This document shows, piece by piece, positions 1 to 7,930 of a DNA stretch of 64,000 nt (position 1 is the first letter of the stretch; each line of letters starts with the position of its first letter). This DNA is from Streptomyces eurythermus (GTDB lineage: Bacteria > Actinomycetota > Actinomycetes > Streptomycetales > Streptomycetaceae): NCBI RefSeq assembly GCF_014649115.1, contig NZ_BMSK01000029.1, positions 1 through 64,000 of the forward strand, given 5' to 3'. A program made the position numbers and the translations under genes. The notes under the pieces are model-generated. The model saw nothing but the letters and a program-made list of their open reading frames with translations. It had not been told where the DNA came from and made no database searches.

Positions 1-180
1 CCCGCGGAGCGGGTCCCTTCGGGCTTCGCCCGAAGAAGTGAGCCGGGGCGCTGCGCGCCCCGGCCGCTCCCGCTCCGCGTGAGCGGATGCGGCTCGCTCC
101 GCTCACCGCCAGGTGGCACGCGCTGCGCGCGCACCGCCAACCGCAGAAGCATCCGGCCCGCATTGCGGGCCGGGGCCGGC
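1..180. other. Telomere of a linear replicon (palindrome ladder)
   Basis: The first 13 bases, CCCGCGGAGCGGG, match the conserved palindrome I at the tips of Streptomyces linear chromosomes and plasmids. Tightly spaced inverted repeats follow, most with 3-nt loops: 17-35 (8-bp arms, loop TTC), 43-63 (9-bp arms, loop TGC), 64-86 (6-bp arms), 81-104 (7-bp arms) and 154-174 (9-bp arms, loop ATT). In Streptomyces such palindromes fold in the 3' overhang and are filled in by terminal-protein-primed synthesis. The match and the hairpins are seen directly; that base 1 is the physical end is inferred. No gene is credible before 666. Confidence 0.85.
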
Positions 181-458
181 CTCCGGCCGACCCGTGGCCT
201 CCGCTGCGCTCCAGCCACTCAGGGCGCACCCCCAACTCCCGCACAGGCCAGGCGTGCCACGCTCCGCGCGGCCCACCCACGGGCCTCACGGCCCGAGCAG
301 CACCAAGGAGAGGGAGGGGTGACGGGTCGTCGGGAGAGTGAAGGGCCGAATCGGGGGAGCCAGGATCGAGTTGACCGGCCGTCAGGCTGCTGTGCAGGGT
401 GGCCATAGGGCAACCGTAACAGAATTCAGCCACGTTCGAGGGATTTTCTCCGTTCTAA

Positions 459-477
459 GTGCTTCACTTTGAAGCAC
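459..477. promoter_or_regulatory. Perfect inverted repeat upstream of the helicase gene
   Basis: Two 8-bp arms, GTGCTTCA and TGAAGCAC, are separated by CTT. The site is AT-richer than its surroundings and lies about 190 bp before the helicase start. It could be an operator or the inner boundary of the telomeric region. No promoter hexamers are clear enough to assign. Confidence 0.4.
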
Positions 478-665
478 GAGATAGACTCTGGACTCAGACG
501 ACACCACCACTAAGGGAGCTGGACCGGTTTCCGATCACGCTTCCGGTTACTGGCCCGAGGCTGTGACCCGGTTCCGGTGAGGTTCACCGTAGACGATCGC
601 ACGCTGTCTACGTGCAGATTTCCTGTTTCCTGCCCAGCTAAGAGCCCAGGAGAAGGCAGACGGAT

Positions 666-3185
666 ATGTCGACCACAAGCCGAACCGATCAGCGTGAGGC
701 AGCGCAGCAGGAAGCCGTTGACGCGGTTGTCCGTGCCCTCGAATTGCCTGCACGATCGCTTGCGCCCGAGAGGGGGCTCCGGACTCAGGTGATCATGGCG
801 ACCGGGTCCGGCAAGACTCGGGTTGCGGCCCGCAGCGCGGAGAAGCTCCGTGCGGGCCGTGTGCTGGTGCTCGTCCCCTCGCTGGATCTGCTCACCCAGA
901 CCGAGGCCGCGTGGCGCGAGGCGGGTCGTACGGGCCCGATGATCGGGGTCTCCTCCCTGCGGGGCGAGGACGTGACCTTCCCCAACACCACGGACGTGGA
1001 GGAACTGGTCGACTGGGTCCGGCCGTTCGACAAGGTCACCGTGTTCGCCACCTACGCCTCCCTCGGACTCGGCACGCTGGAGCGCGCGCACAAGGCCGGC
1101 CTACCGGGCTGGGACCTGATCGTGGTCGATGAAGCGCACCGGACCTCGGGCCGGATCGGCAAGCCATGGGCGGTCGTCCACGACAACACCCGCATCCCCT
1201 CCCTGCGCCGCCTCTACATGACCGCCACGCCCCGCCTGTGGCAGCTGGACGACGACACCGAGGGCGCGCCGGGCGAGCTGGTGGCGAGCATGGAAGACGA
1301 CCCGGACGGGCCGTTCGGCAGCCGGGCGTTCACCCTGACCCTCTCGGAGGCGATCGACCGGGGGATCTGTGCCCCCTACCAGGTGGTGTGCGTGGACATC
1401 ACCGACACGCAGCTCCAGGCCGCGCAGCTCCTGGGCACTGAGGGGCGCTCGGACGAGGTCCGAGGTGCCCGGCTCGCAGCCCTTCAGACCGCGTTGCTCA
1501 AGGCGTCCTCGGAGGAAGGCTTCCGGCGCACGCTCGTCTTCCACCACGTGGTGAAGGAGGCCGAGGCGTTCGCGGCCGGCCTTCCGGACGTCGCCGCGCA
1601 GCTGCACGCCGCCGACCCCGAGCTGTACCCGCGCACGATCTGGGCGGACTGGCTGTGCGGCGAGCACAAGCCCAACCATCGGCGGCGGGTCCTCGGGGAG
1701 TTCGCGTCCGGGATCGCCACGGACGGCACGGTGGTGGAGAAGGGCTTCCTGGGCTCGGTGAAGGTGCTGGGCGAGGGCGTCGACATCAAGAACTGCGACT
1801 CCGTGTACTGGGCGGATGTGCGCGGCTCGATGCCGGACCTCGTCCAGGCCGTGGGCCGTGCGCTGCGGATGCAGCCGGGCGAGGGCAAGGTGGCCTCGCT
1901 CGTGGTGCCGGTCCTGCTCGGGCCGGGCGAGACGGCGGACAACATGCTCACGTCGCGGGCGTTCGGCGGGTTGGCGAAGCTGCTGGAGGCGCTCAGGGCG
2001 CACGACGCCCGGGTGGTGGAGCAGTTGGCGCAGCAGCAGGCCCCCAGTGCCTACAAGCCCGTCCAGAAGGCCGCGCAGGGCCAGGAGCGGGGCGAGGGGA
2101 ACGGGGCCGGCGGCCCGTCGGCCCCGGCCCGGAAGCTGCTGAAGTTCAGCACACCGCGCGACCCGGCGCAGCTGGCCGCGTTTATCAACCTGCGGGTCCT
2201 CAACCCCGAGCACGAGCACTGGCGGCGCGGCATCGAGGCCGCCGTCATCTACGCCCGCGAGCACGGCGACCTCAAGGTCCCGTTCACGTACCGGGTGCCC
2301 GGCGGTGAGAACCAGGCGGTGGAGGCCGAGGGGTGGCCGGCCTCGCTCGCGAACTTCCCGCTCGGGCAGTGGATCGCCGACGCCCGGCGGTTCTACGCCC
2401 GCGGCGACATGGACGAGGACCGCATCGAGCAGCTGGAGAAGCTGGGCATGGTGTGGTCGCACTTCGACGTCGCGTGGGAGGAAGGTCTCGCGGCGGCGCG
2501 CGGATGGGCGGCCGAGGCGGGCCACCTCCTGGCCCCACTGGACGCCACCTTCCAGGGCTACCGGGTGGGCATCTGGCTGAAGAACGCGCGGGCCGCCGCC
2601 CGCAAGGCGGCCGAGATCGAGCAGCGGCGTGCCGAGGGCCTGCCCGTGGAGTCGTCGGCCGGGGCGCTGTCGGACGAACGGCGTGAGCAGTTGGAGGACA
2701 TCGACCCGTCGTGGTGCCCGAGCTGGCCGGTGGAATGGCAGCGCTGCTTCCACCTCGTCCGGCTCCACCTGGAGGCCGGCCACCCGCTGCCCACCTCGCC
2801 GGGCGACGTCGTGCACCAGGGCGAGGATCTCGGGCGGTGGGTGCGCTCGGTCCGGCTCGGGTGGGACAACCTGACGACCGTGCAGCAGTGGATGTGCGAG
2901 CAGGTCCTCGGGATCGAGCCTGCGGACGAGGACGAGAAGCCGCCCCCGCGCCGTACGCAGGCCGACAAGTGGGCGCTGAACTACGAGGCCGCCCGGCAGT
3001 TCTTCGAGCGTGAGGGGCACCTTCGGGTGCCGAGGAAGCACGTCGAACGGATCGTCGTCGGCGAGGACCAGGAGGAGCGGGAGCTCCGGCTCGGGGCGTG
3101 GATCGGGAACCAGCGCAGCCGGGCCGCGACGCTGTCCCCGGAGCGGGTGGAGCTGTTGTCCGCGATCGGGATGCGCTGGGCGTAG
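666..3185 (+). CDS. Telomere-proximal SF2 DNA helicase with helicase-associated repeats (TtrA-like)
   Basis: An 839-aa superfamily 2 helicase. Visible motifs are the P-loop ATGSGKT (about 45-51), DEAH (155-158), TATPR motif III (about 185) and GRALR motif VI. The C-terminal half holds repeated helicase-associated (HA) modules, each with an xHGxLxVP core followed by LGxWI and a closing LxxLGMxW, a layout common to helicases encoded next to Streptomyces telomeres. ttrA-type genes are known to influence transfer and maintenance of linear replicons, so a role in telomere or end metabolism is inferred from family and position. A GGAGAAGG ribosome site precedes the ATG. It is the only large plus-strand gene in the first 14 kb and ends at a strong terminator. 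Confidence 0.85.
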   Translation: MSTTSRTDQREAAQQEAVDAVVRALELPARSLAPERGLRTQVIMATGSGKTRVAARSAEKLRAGRVLVLVPSLDLLTQTEAAWREAGRTGPMIGVSSLRGEDVTFPNTTDVEELVDWVRPFDKVTVFATYASLGLGTLERAHKAGLPGWDLIVVDEAHRTSGRIGKPWAVVHDNTRIPSLRRLYMTATPRLWQLDDDTEGAPGELVASMEDDPDGPFGSRAFTLTLSEAIDRGICAPYQVVCVDITDTQLQAAQLLGTEGRSDEVRGARLAALQTALLKASSEEGFRRTLVFHHVVKEAEAFAAGLPDVAAQLHAADPELYPRTIWADWLCGEHKPNHRRRVLGEFASGIATDGTVVEKGFLGSVKVLGEGVDIKNCDSVYWADVRGSMPDLVQAVGRALRMQPGEGKVASLVVPVLLGPGETADNMLTSRAFGGLAKLLEALRAHDARVVEQLAQQQAPSAYKPVQKAAQGQERGEGNGAGGPSAPARKLLKFSTPRDPAQLAAFINLRVLNPEHEHWRRGIEAAVIYAREHGDLKVPFTYRVPGGENQAVEAEGWPASLANFPLGQWIADARRFYARGDMDEDRIEQLEKLGMVWSHFDVAWEEGLAAARGWAAEAGHLLAPLDATFQGYRVGIWLKNARAAARKAAEIEQRRAEGLPVESSAGALSDERREQLEDIDPSWCPSWPVEWQRCFHLVRLHLEAGHPLPTSPGDVVHQGEDLGRWVRSVRLGWDNLTTVQQWMCEQVLGIEPADEDEKPPPRRTQADKWALNYEAARQFFEREGHLRVPRKHVERIVVGEDQEERELRLGAWIGNQRSRAATLSPERVELLSAIGMRWA

Positions 3186-3200
3186 CGGCGTGCGGACAAA

Positions 3201-3234
3201 CAGTGGGGCCGGACGATCCCGCCCGGCCCCACTG
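3201..3234 (+). terminator. Rho-independent-type terminator of the helicase gene
   Basis: A perfect 12-bp stem (CAGTGGGGCCGG with its complement CCGGCCCCACTG) around a 10-nt loop starts 15 bp after the helicase stop codon. It can also serve the convergent minus-strand gene that ends at 3287. Confidence 0.75.
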
Positions 3235-3286
3235 CCTGGTCGCAGCCAGCCGAAGGGCAAACCTCTCGGGCGGCGGCGCCTGAACG

Positions 3287-4003
3287 TCAGCGTCTATGTT
3301 CGTTGCAGGTTTGGCGGAGCTGTTCCATTGTCATCCCCATGTCTTCAGCTATGAAGCCGCTTTCGCACCAGCATTTGTCCTTGCCTTCCTCGTAACCAAA
3401 GTCCTCGCTGTGGAGATATTTGTATTCCTCCACGTCTGCGTTGTAGCAGTCCTCATAAAAGGCTTTCTGTTGGTTGAAGAAGCGGTCGTACGCTTCTACG
3501 GCTGCGCGGCGGGCCTTTCCGTAGATCCTGCGATCTCTGTCTTGGGCCTCCTGCGACGCTTGCATCCCTGCCGGGTAATGATCAGCATCGACGTATGTTT
3601 TGTACGCAGCCTCGCGAGCCGCCTTGAGAGCGCCCTCGTCAGCTCGCCGGATGTCCCACTCCTCTGCACCGATCCAGTACCGTTCGTCATCATCCTTCAC
3701 CTGTTGCTGCGCCTTCTTGACGATCTTGTCCACGACGCGGTTGCGCGCCGCCTCAGGGTCCGGAGGCCGGGCTGGGAACCTCTGGGGCCCGCGAGGCCGC
3801 CCACCGGAGCTGGGCTTGTAGACAGGTATCCCGTCCTTGTCAACGAGCCTTATCGGATCGCTGCCGAAGCGGTCGCCTGGCTTATAAACCGTTCCCCCGA
3901 AGGATCTCGGATCATCGAAGGCGGCATTTCGCCATTTGTAGGGTCCTCCGCCGATGCCTCGGCGTCCTCCCCCACTTCCTGGAATGCGCGGCGGTCGTGG
4001 CAT
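3287..4003 (-). CDS. Hypothetical 238-aa charged protein
   Basis: No family recognised. The N-terminus is Pro/Gly/Arg-rich, the middle is strongly helical and charged, and the C-terminus carries a CWCES segment. The start chosen is the ATG at 4003, which has a strong AAAGGAGA site; a longer reading frame upstream would run through the preceding gene. Third-position GC is visibly lower than in neighbouring genes, suggesting recent acquisition. It follows the 99-aa gene by 14 bp, so the two are probably co-transcribed. Confidence 0.7.
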   Translation of the reverse strand: MPRPPRIPGSGGGRRGIGGGPYKWRNAAFDDPRSFGGTVYKPGDRFGSDPIRLVDKDGIPVYKPSSGGRPRGPQRFPARPPDPEAARNRVVDKIVKKAQQQVKDDDERYWIGAEEWDIRRADEGALKAAREAAYKTYVDADHYPAGMQASQEAQDRDRRIYGKARRAAVEAYDRFFNQQKAFYEDCYNADVEEYKYLHSEDFGYEEGKDKCWCESGFIAEDMGMTMEQLRQTCNEHRR

Positions 4004-4017
4004 AGCAGTCTCCTTTC

Positions 4018-4317
4018 TTACCAGTCGGATCCGGCGTATCCGCCGTCCGCGTCGTAGTAGTCCGTGTGGGTCCCGGCATCCCAAGAGCTGCTGAGGTACT
4101 CGCCCGCTGCGTCGCGCACATCGGTCTCCCGGTCGCTGATCTTCCAGTCGCGCTGAGTAAGTCCTTCGCCGACTCCGTAGGTGTCGACTCGGTCCTCGTA
4201 CACCCAGGAGGTGCTGACCTGACGACCGAGTTCGTCGAAGTTTTCGATCCGATCGCCCTTGTGGACGGAACTGCCCAGGTACTCCCCGTTGGGGCCATAG
4301 CGGTGATGCGTACTCAA
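4018..4317 (-). CDS. Hypothetical 99-aa protein, Tyr/Asp/Gly-rich
   Basis: Probably starts at a TTG with AAGGAAG 7 nt upstream. The sequence is rich in short YxxxGxY and DAxGxYxSSSW turns, somewhat like the repeating units of YD/RHS proteins, but it is too short to place in that family. It pairs with the 238-aa gene downstream. Function unknown; a two-gene cargo unit (for instance toxin and partner) is possible but nothing in the sequence proves it. Confidence 0.6.
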   Translation of the reverse strand: MSTHHRYGPNGEYLGSSVHKGDRIENFDELGRQVSTSWVYEDRVDTYGVGEGLTQRDWKISDRETDVRDAAGEYLSSSWDAGTHTDYYDADGGYAGSDW

Positions 4318-4557
4318 GGAGTCACTTCCTTGTTACTCGCTGTTCCTGCGACCTTCTGGTCGTAGGCCGGGCGGAAGCCCGGATCAGTGAGGGTACGTGA
4401 ACCTTTTCACATAAAGGAAGGCCTTGACGTTTATGTAGGCTTTGCCGATAATGTCCGGTTTAGGGAATTGGAGAATCACGATCAGCCCACCCTTGCGCCC
4501 GCGTCGAGCAGGTCGGCGGGGCGTTAATGACTGGCCACCCTGGAAGGCATCAAAGAC

Positions 4558-5494
4558 GTGACCTGGGCCCTGCCGGAACCGATGCTGACCACGGCAGCAG
4601 CCAGCGCTGACCTGCCCGAGAAGTCGGCGGCAGAACCGAAGTGGGATGGCTACCGCGCCCAGCTCGCCGTGTACGCGGACCGGCGGGTACTGCTGCGTTC
4701 CCGGCAGGGCACGGATATGACGGCGTCGTTCCCCGAGATCGGGACGGCGGCCCTCGCACGGCTGTCGGCGGACACCGGGTTGGACGGCGAGCTGGTGGTG
4801 TGGGAGCGGGACCGGCTGGCGTTCGAGCGGCTGCAGCAGCGTCTCGCGCGGCGCGGGTCAGGTGCGGCCGAGGCGGCGCGCCAGTGGCCGGCGCACTACG
4901 TGGTCTTCGACTTGGTCTACCTGGGGGCGGACCTGACCGGCTGGCCGTACGAGCGGCGGCGCGCGGCGCTTGAGGACCACCGACCCGGCCGTGGCGCGAG
5001 GGTGGTTGGAGTGGACGGCAGCCGGGGTGGAGGGGCTGTGCTTCAAACGGCTGGACGAGCCCTACGTCGGGGGCGCTCGATCGTGGCGGAAGTACAAAGT
5101 GCGGGTCACCACCGAGGCCGTGATCGGCGCCGTCACCGGCTCCCTCACAGCGCCCCGGACGGTGCTGCTGGGCCGCTACGACGCCGCAGGCCGCCTGCAG
5201 TACGCCGGGCGCAGCACCACGCTGTCCCAGGCCGTCAGCCGCGCCCTGGTCGGCGTGCTGGCCCCGCCGATGGGTGCGCACCCATGGGAGGGATGGACGT
5301 TCTCTGCAGGCTGGGGGACGCAGCGCACGCTCGAGGTGGTCCTGGTGGAGCCCGAGGTGGTGATAGAGGTGGCCGTCGACGTCGCCCGGAACAGTGCTGG
5401 ACGGTTCAGGCACCCGGCCCGGCCTCACCGTATCCGCACGGACGTCGGCGTAGCGCAGGTACCGCTGTTTGGCGAGGCCCCTGCCTCGCCGTGA
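4558..5494 (+). pseudogene. Broken ATP-dependent DNA ligase gene (50-bp deletion, frameshift)
   Basis: This is a diverged copy of the intact ligase gene at 18413-19399. The first part (to about 4971) encodes the adenylation motif KWDG and the DGELVVW motif in one frame; the second part (from about 4970) encodes EGLCFKR, WRKYKV and the OB-fold end in another frame. Alignment by eye places exactly 50 bp of the intact copy (between its GCTCGAG and GACCACCGA) as missing here, which shifts the frame. Both copies start with GTG a few bases after GGAAGGCATCA. The product would lose the middle of the nucleotidyltransferase domain. Confidence 0.8.
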
Positions 5495-5497
5495 GCC

Positions 5498-5740
5498 CTA
5501 CGCCGTGGTCGGCTTCGTGGTCGAGCTGGCCACGGCGGGAAGCTCCTGGCGCAGATCGAGGTAGCAACGCAGCCGGACGCCCGGCTCGCCGGGCACCCTG
5601 GTCGTCCGGTCATCTGTCGCCGTCGCCCAGCGTTCGGCGAGCGCACCTTGGAGAGTGAAAGCGGTGGCGTCGTCCGCGGCGGCGACGTCCACAACGACGA
5701 GCCCTGGTTCCGCAATGTGTTCGTCCCTGATCGGCTTCAT
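5498..5740 (-). CDS. DUF6207 family protein (copy 1)
   Basis: An 80-aa protein with the DUF6207 signature: AEPGLVVVDVAAADDATA, then RWAT, then RVPGEPGVRLRCYLDLR. The family is confined to Streptomyces and relatives and has no assigned function. The ATG at 5740 is chosen because it sits just before the conserved region and matches the second copy at 19422-19637. It lies tail to tail with the broken ligase, 3 bp away, as in the other cassette. Confidence 0.75.
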   Translation of the reverse strand: MKPIRDEHIAEPGLVVVDVAAADDATAFTLQGALAERWATATDDRTTRVPGEPGVRLRCYLDLRQELPAVASSTTKPTTA

Positions 5741-5903
5741 GTTCTGGTCGACGCTCCGGGGCGAGGTCCGGTTCATCCGCATAGGGATGTTCACCCGGCT
5801 GAGTGGCCCTGACGGCCGGGCCAGGCGCCCCAAAGGCCTCGATGTGCCATACCGCGTGTGTTCTGACCCTCGTCACCGACGACCGTCATGCCCACCGGCC
5901 CCG

Positions 5904-7883
5904 TCAGTTCTGCTGGATCGTCGCTGGCGCAGTCATTTCGTACGGAGATGTGCGGTTTCCGGGGACACGGACAACGACGGCCCATCTGTCTCGTTGTTCT
6001 GGGACAGGTGAAGGGATGTGATCTGCCCACATGTCGTCGCGGATGTTGGGGATCCAGCTTGGTTTGGGGGTCAGGTCGAGGACGACCAGCATGCCCAAGG
6101 TGATGCCGCCGGCCTGGTAAGCGACTGTCTGGCCTAGGTAGCGTCGTAGTCCCTTGCGCGTTGTTTTGCCCTTTGTGCGCTTGCATTCGATGACCGTGGT
6201 GAAGCCGGGGAACCGCACTTCAATGTCGGCTCGCCCTCCGCTACGGTCGGTGACTTCAATGTCAACGTCCTCCAGGTTGCCGTCCAGGTAGTCGTGGAAG
6301 TCCTCCTGGACTGTTTCCTCCAGGGGAAGCTTCTCGCCGGGCGCCGGGGCGAAGAGGTAGGCGAAGCGCGGTGTGTGGTGGGCGCGGGCGCGATTTGTCC
6401 TGCTGTGAAGGAAGCGGATGGCCTGGACGATCAGGTGGGTGAAATGCTCCCGGACGGTGAGGTGGTGGAAGTCGTCGCAACCCTGCAGGACGGCGAGGAT
6501 GTCGTTGTAAATGTGCTGCTGGGCGATCGGCAGCTTGCTGACCAGGGCGGCTTCCCAGTCTGCGTAGGTGGCCTGGAGGCTGGTGAGCATGTGCGTGGGC
6601 AGGCTGGCCAGGAGCTGGCTACCGAGTTCGGCGGCCAGCTCTGGGTAGGAGGCCGCCGCTGCGGCTTTTCCCGGGTCTCCTGGTTGCACCTGGGGGGCGT
6701 CGGCTTGTAGGCGGTCGTCGATGGCTTGGAGAAGTTGGTGGGCGGCGTGAGCGTCCCAGTCGTCGGGGGCATCGGCGACCAGACCCCGTAGGTGCAGCAG
6801 AAGGCCTTGGCGGCTGGCGAAGGCTTTCTCGATGCGCGGGGCGACCAGGACTTGCAGACCCCCCGGGGCGGCTTCGGCTGGCTGGAGACGGACGCTGCGG
6901 TGCGCGGTGTAGACGGTGAGAACGTGCTGGATGGTCTGGTTGGGCCAGGCGGTCAGGGGCTGGTCCAGGTGGGCGTCGACGTGTTCGAGGCTGCAGCTGA
7001 GGGTGTACCAGGCGGCTTCGGTGTCGTAGCGGCCAGCGCGCCAGTGGGTGCGGGTGCCGGTCAGCCACAGGGCGTGTTCAGTGAGAGAGCGGCGCAGTTG
7101 GCCGGTGGCGGTGGCGAGGGTGGTGGTGTTGCCGGTGTCGAATGCGAGAACGGCGTCGAGAGCGGCGAGGAAGGCGGTGGCGTCGGGACGGTCCTCGTCG
7201 GCGTCGATGGCTTGCTGCAGAAGGTCGCGGGCGGTGGCGAAGGCTTGCAGCAGCGTGGCGCGGTCGGGGGCGTTGGCTGCGTCGGCGAGATGGCACATGG
7301 CGAGTTCGTAGGCGGCGTCGCCCTGGACGATGGTGCGGGAGAAGCGCTGCAGCGCGGTGAGCAGGTCGCTGTCTCGCCAGTGCTCGTAGGCGGTGCCCAG
7401 GGCGCGGACGACGCGGCGGGCGTACGCGGCGGGGGCCGCTGTGGCGTCGGGGTCGACGAGGCGGTCGAGGAGTCCGTAGCGCTTGGTAGTTCCGGGCAGA
7501 GCGAGGCGCAGGGCGGCTTCGAGGAAGATGCCGGCGAGTTCGGCTTCCAGGGGGGTGCTGTGGTGGCGGCTGCGTTCGAGGGCGAGGGTGTTGAGCTGGG
7601 AGCTCGCACGTTGGAGGTAGCCGGGGTGTTCGACGAGCTGGTCGAGGAGGTCGTCGGCGGCCGCAGGGCTGGTGGTCGTGGTCAGGGCCTGCGTGACGAA
7701 GGTGGCTGCCTGGTCCGGATAGTGGAGAGTGTCCCATTCGACCAGAAGAGTTTCAGCGGCGCGGAACCACAGTGGTGAGGCGGCCAGGGTGTGGGCCTGC
7801 TGCCAGAAGGTGTCCTCGCCACCGAGATCGGTGAGAGTGGGCGGATCGCCGTCCTGGGCAAGGAGCATCTCGAGTGGGGTCAC
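5904..7883 (-). CDS. Large helical protein with C-terminal PD-(D/E)XK nuclease domain (putative defence effector)
   Basis: A 659-aa protein. Residues 1 to about 520 are Ala/Leu-rich and look like stacked helical repeats. The C-terminus has the restriction-fold pattern: Asp in GGRADIEV (about 553), then VIECKRTK (Glu 566, Lys 568), then QTVAYQ in the following helix. This predicts a Mg-dependent DNA nuclease. It is the last gene of a three-gene operon behind an SMC-like ATPase, 47 bp after that gene's stop, the arrangement expected for an effector nuclease gated by an SMC sensor (Lamassu or ABC-3C type). GTG start at 7883. The nuclease fold is a motif call; the defence role is inferred from context. 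Confidence 0.7.
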   Translation of the reverse strand: MTPLEMLLAQDGDPPTLTDLGGEDTFWQQAHTLAASPLWFRAAETLLVEWDTLHYPDQAATFVTQALTTTTSPAAADDLLDQLVEHPGYLQRASSQLNTLALERSRHHSTPLEAELAGIFLEAALRLALPGTTKRYGLLDRLVDPDATAAPAAYARRVVRALGTAYEHWRDSDLLTALQRFSRTIVQGDAAYELAMCHLADAANAPDRATLLQAFATARDLLQQAIDADEDRPDATAFLAALDAVLAFDTGNTTTLATATGQLRRSLTEHALWLTGTRTHWRAGRYDTEAAWYTLSCSLEHVDAHLDQPLTAWPNQTIQHVLTVYTAHRSVRLQPAEAAPGGLQVLVAPRIEKAFASRQGLLLHLRGLVADAPDDWDAHAAHQLLQAIDDRLQADAPQVQPGDPGKAAAAASYPELAAELGSQLLASLPTHMLTSLQATYADWEAALVSKLPIAQQHIYNDILAVLQGCDDFHHLTVREHFTHLIVQAIRFLHSRTNRARAHHTPRFAYLFAPAPGEKLPLEETVQEDFHDYLDGNLEDVDIEVTDRSGGRADIEVRFPGFTTVIECKRTKGKTTRKGLRRYLGQTVAYQAGGITLGMLVVLDLTPKPSWIPNIRDDMWADHIPSPVPEQRDRWAVVVRVPGNRTSPYEMTAPATIQQN

Positions 7884-7930
7884 GGACGGTGGCCTTTCTC
7901 GATGGACGGTCGCTTACCTTAACGAGCTGG

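Noticed and set aside
1101..3260. A 719-codon open frame opposite the helicase gene
   Set aside because: Antisense shadow caused by high GC. The plus strand encodes all helicase motifs.
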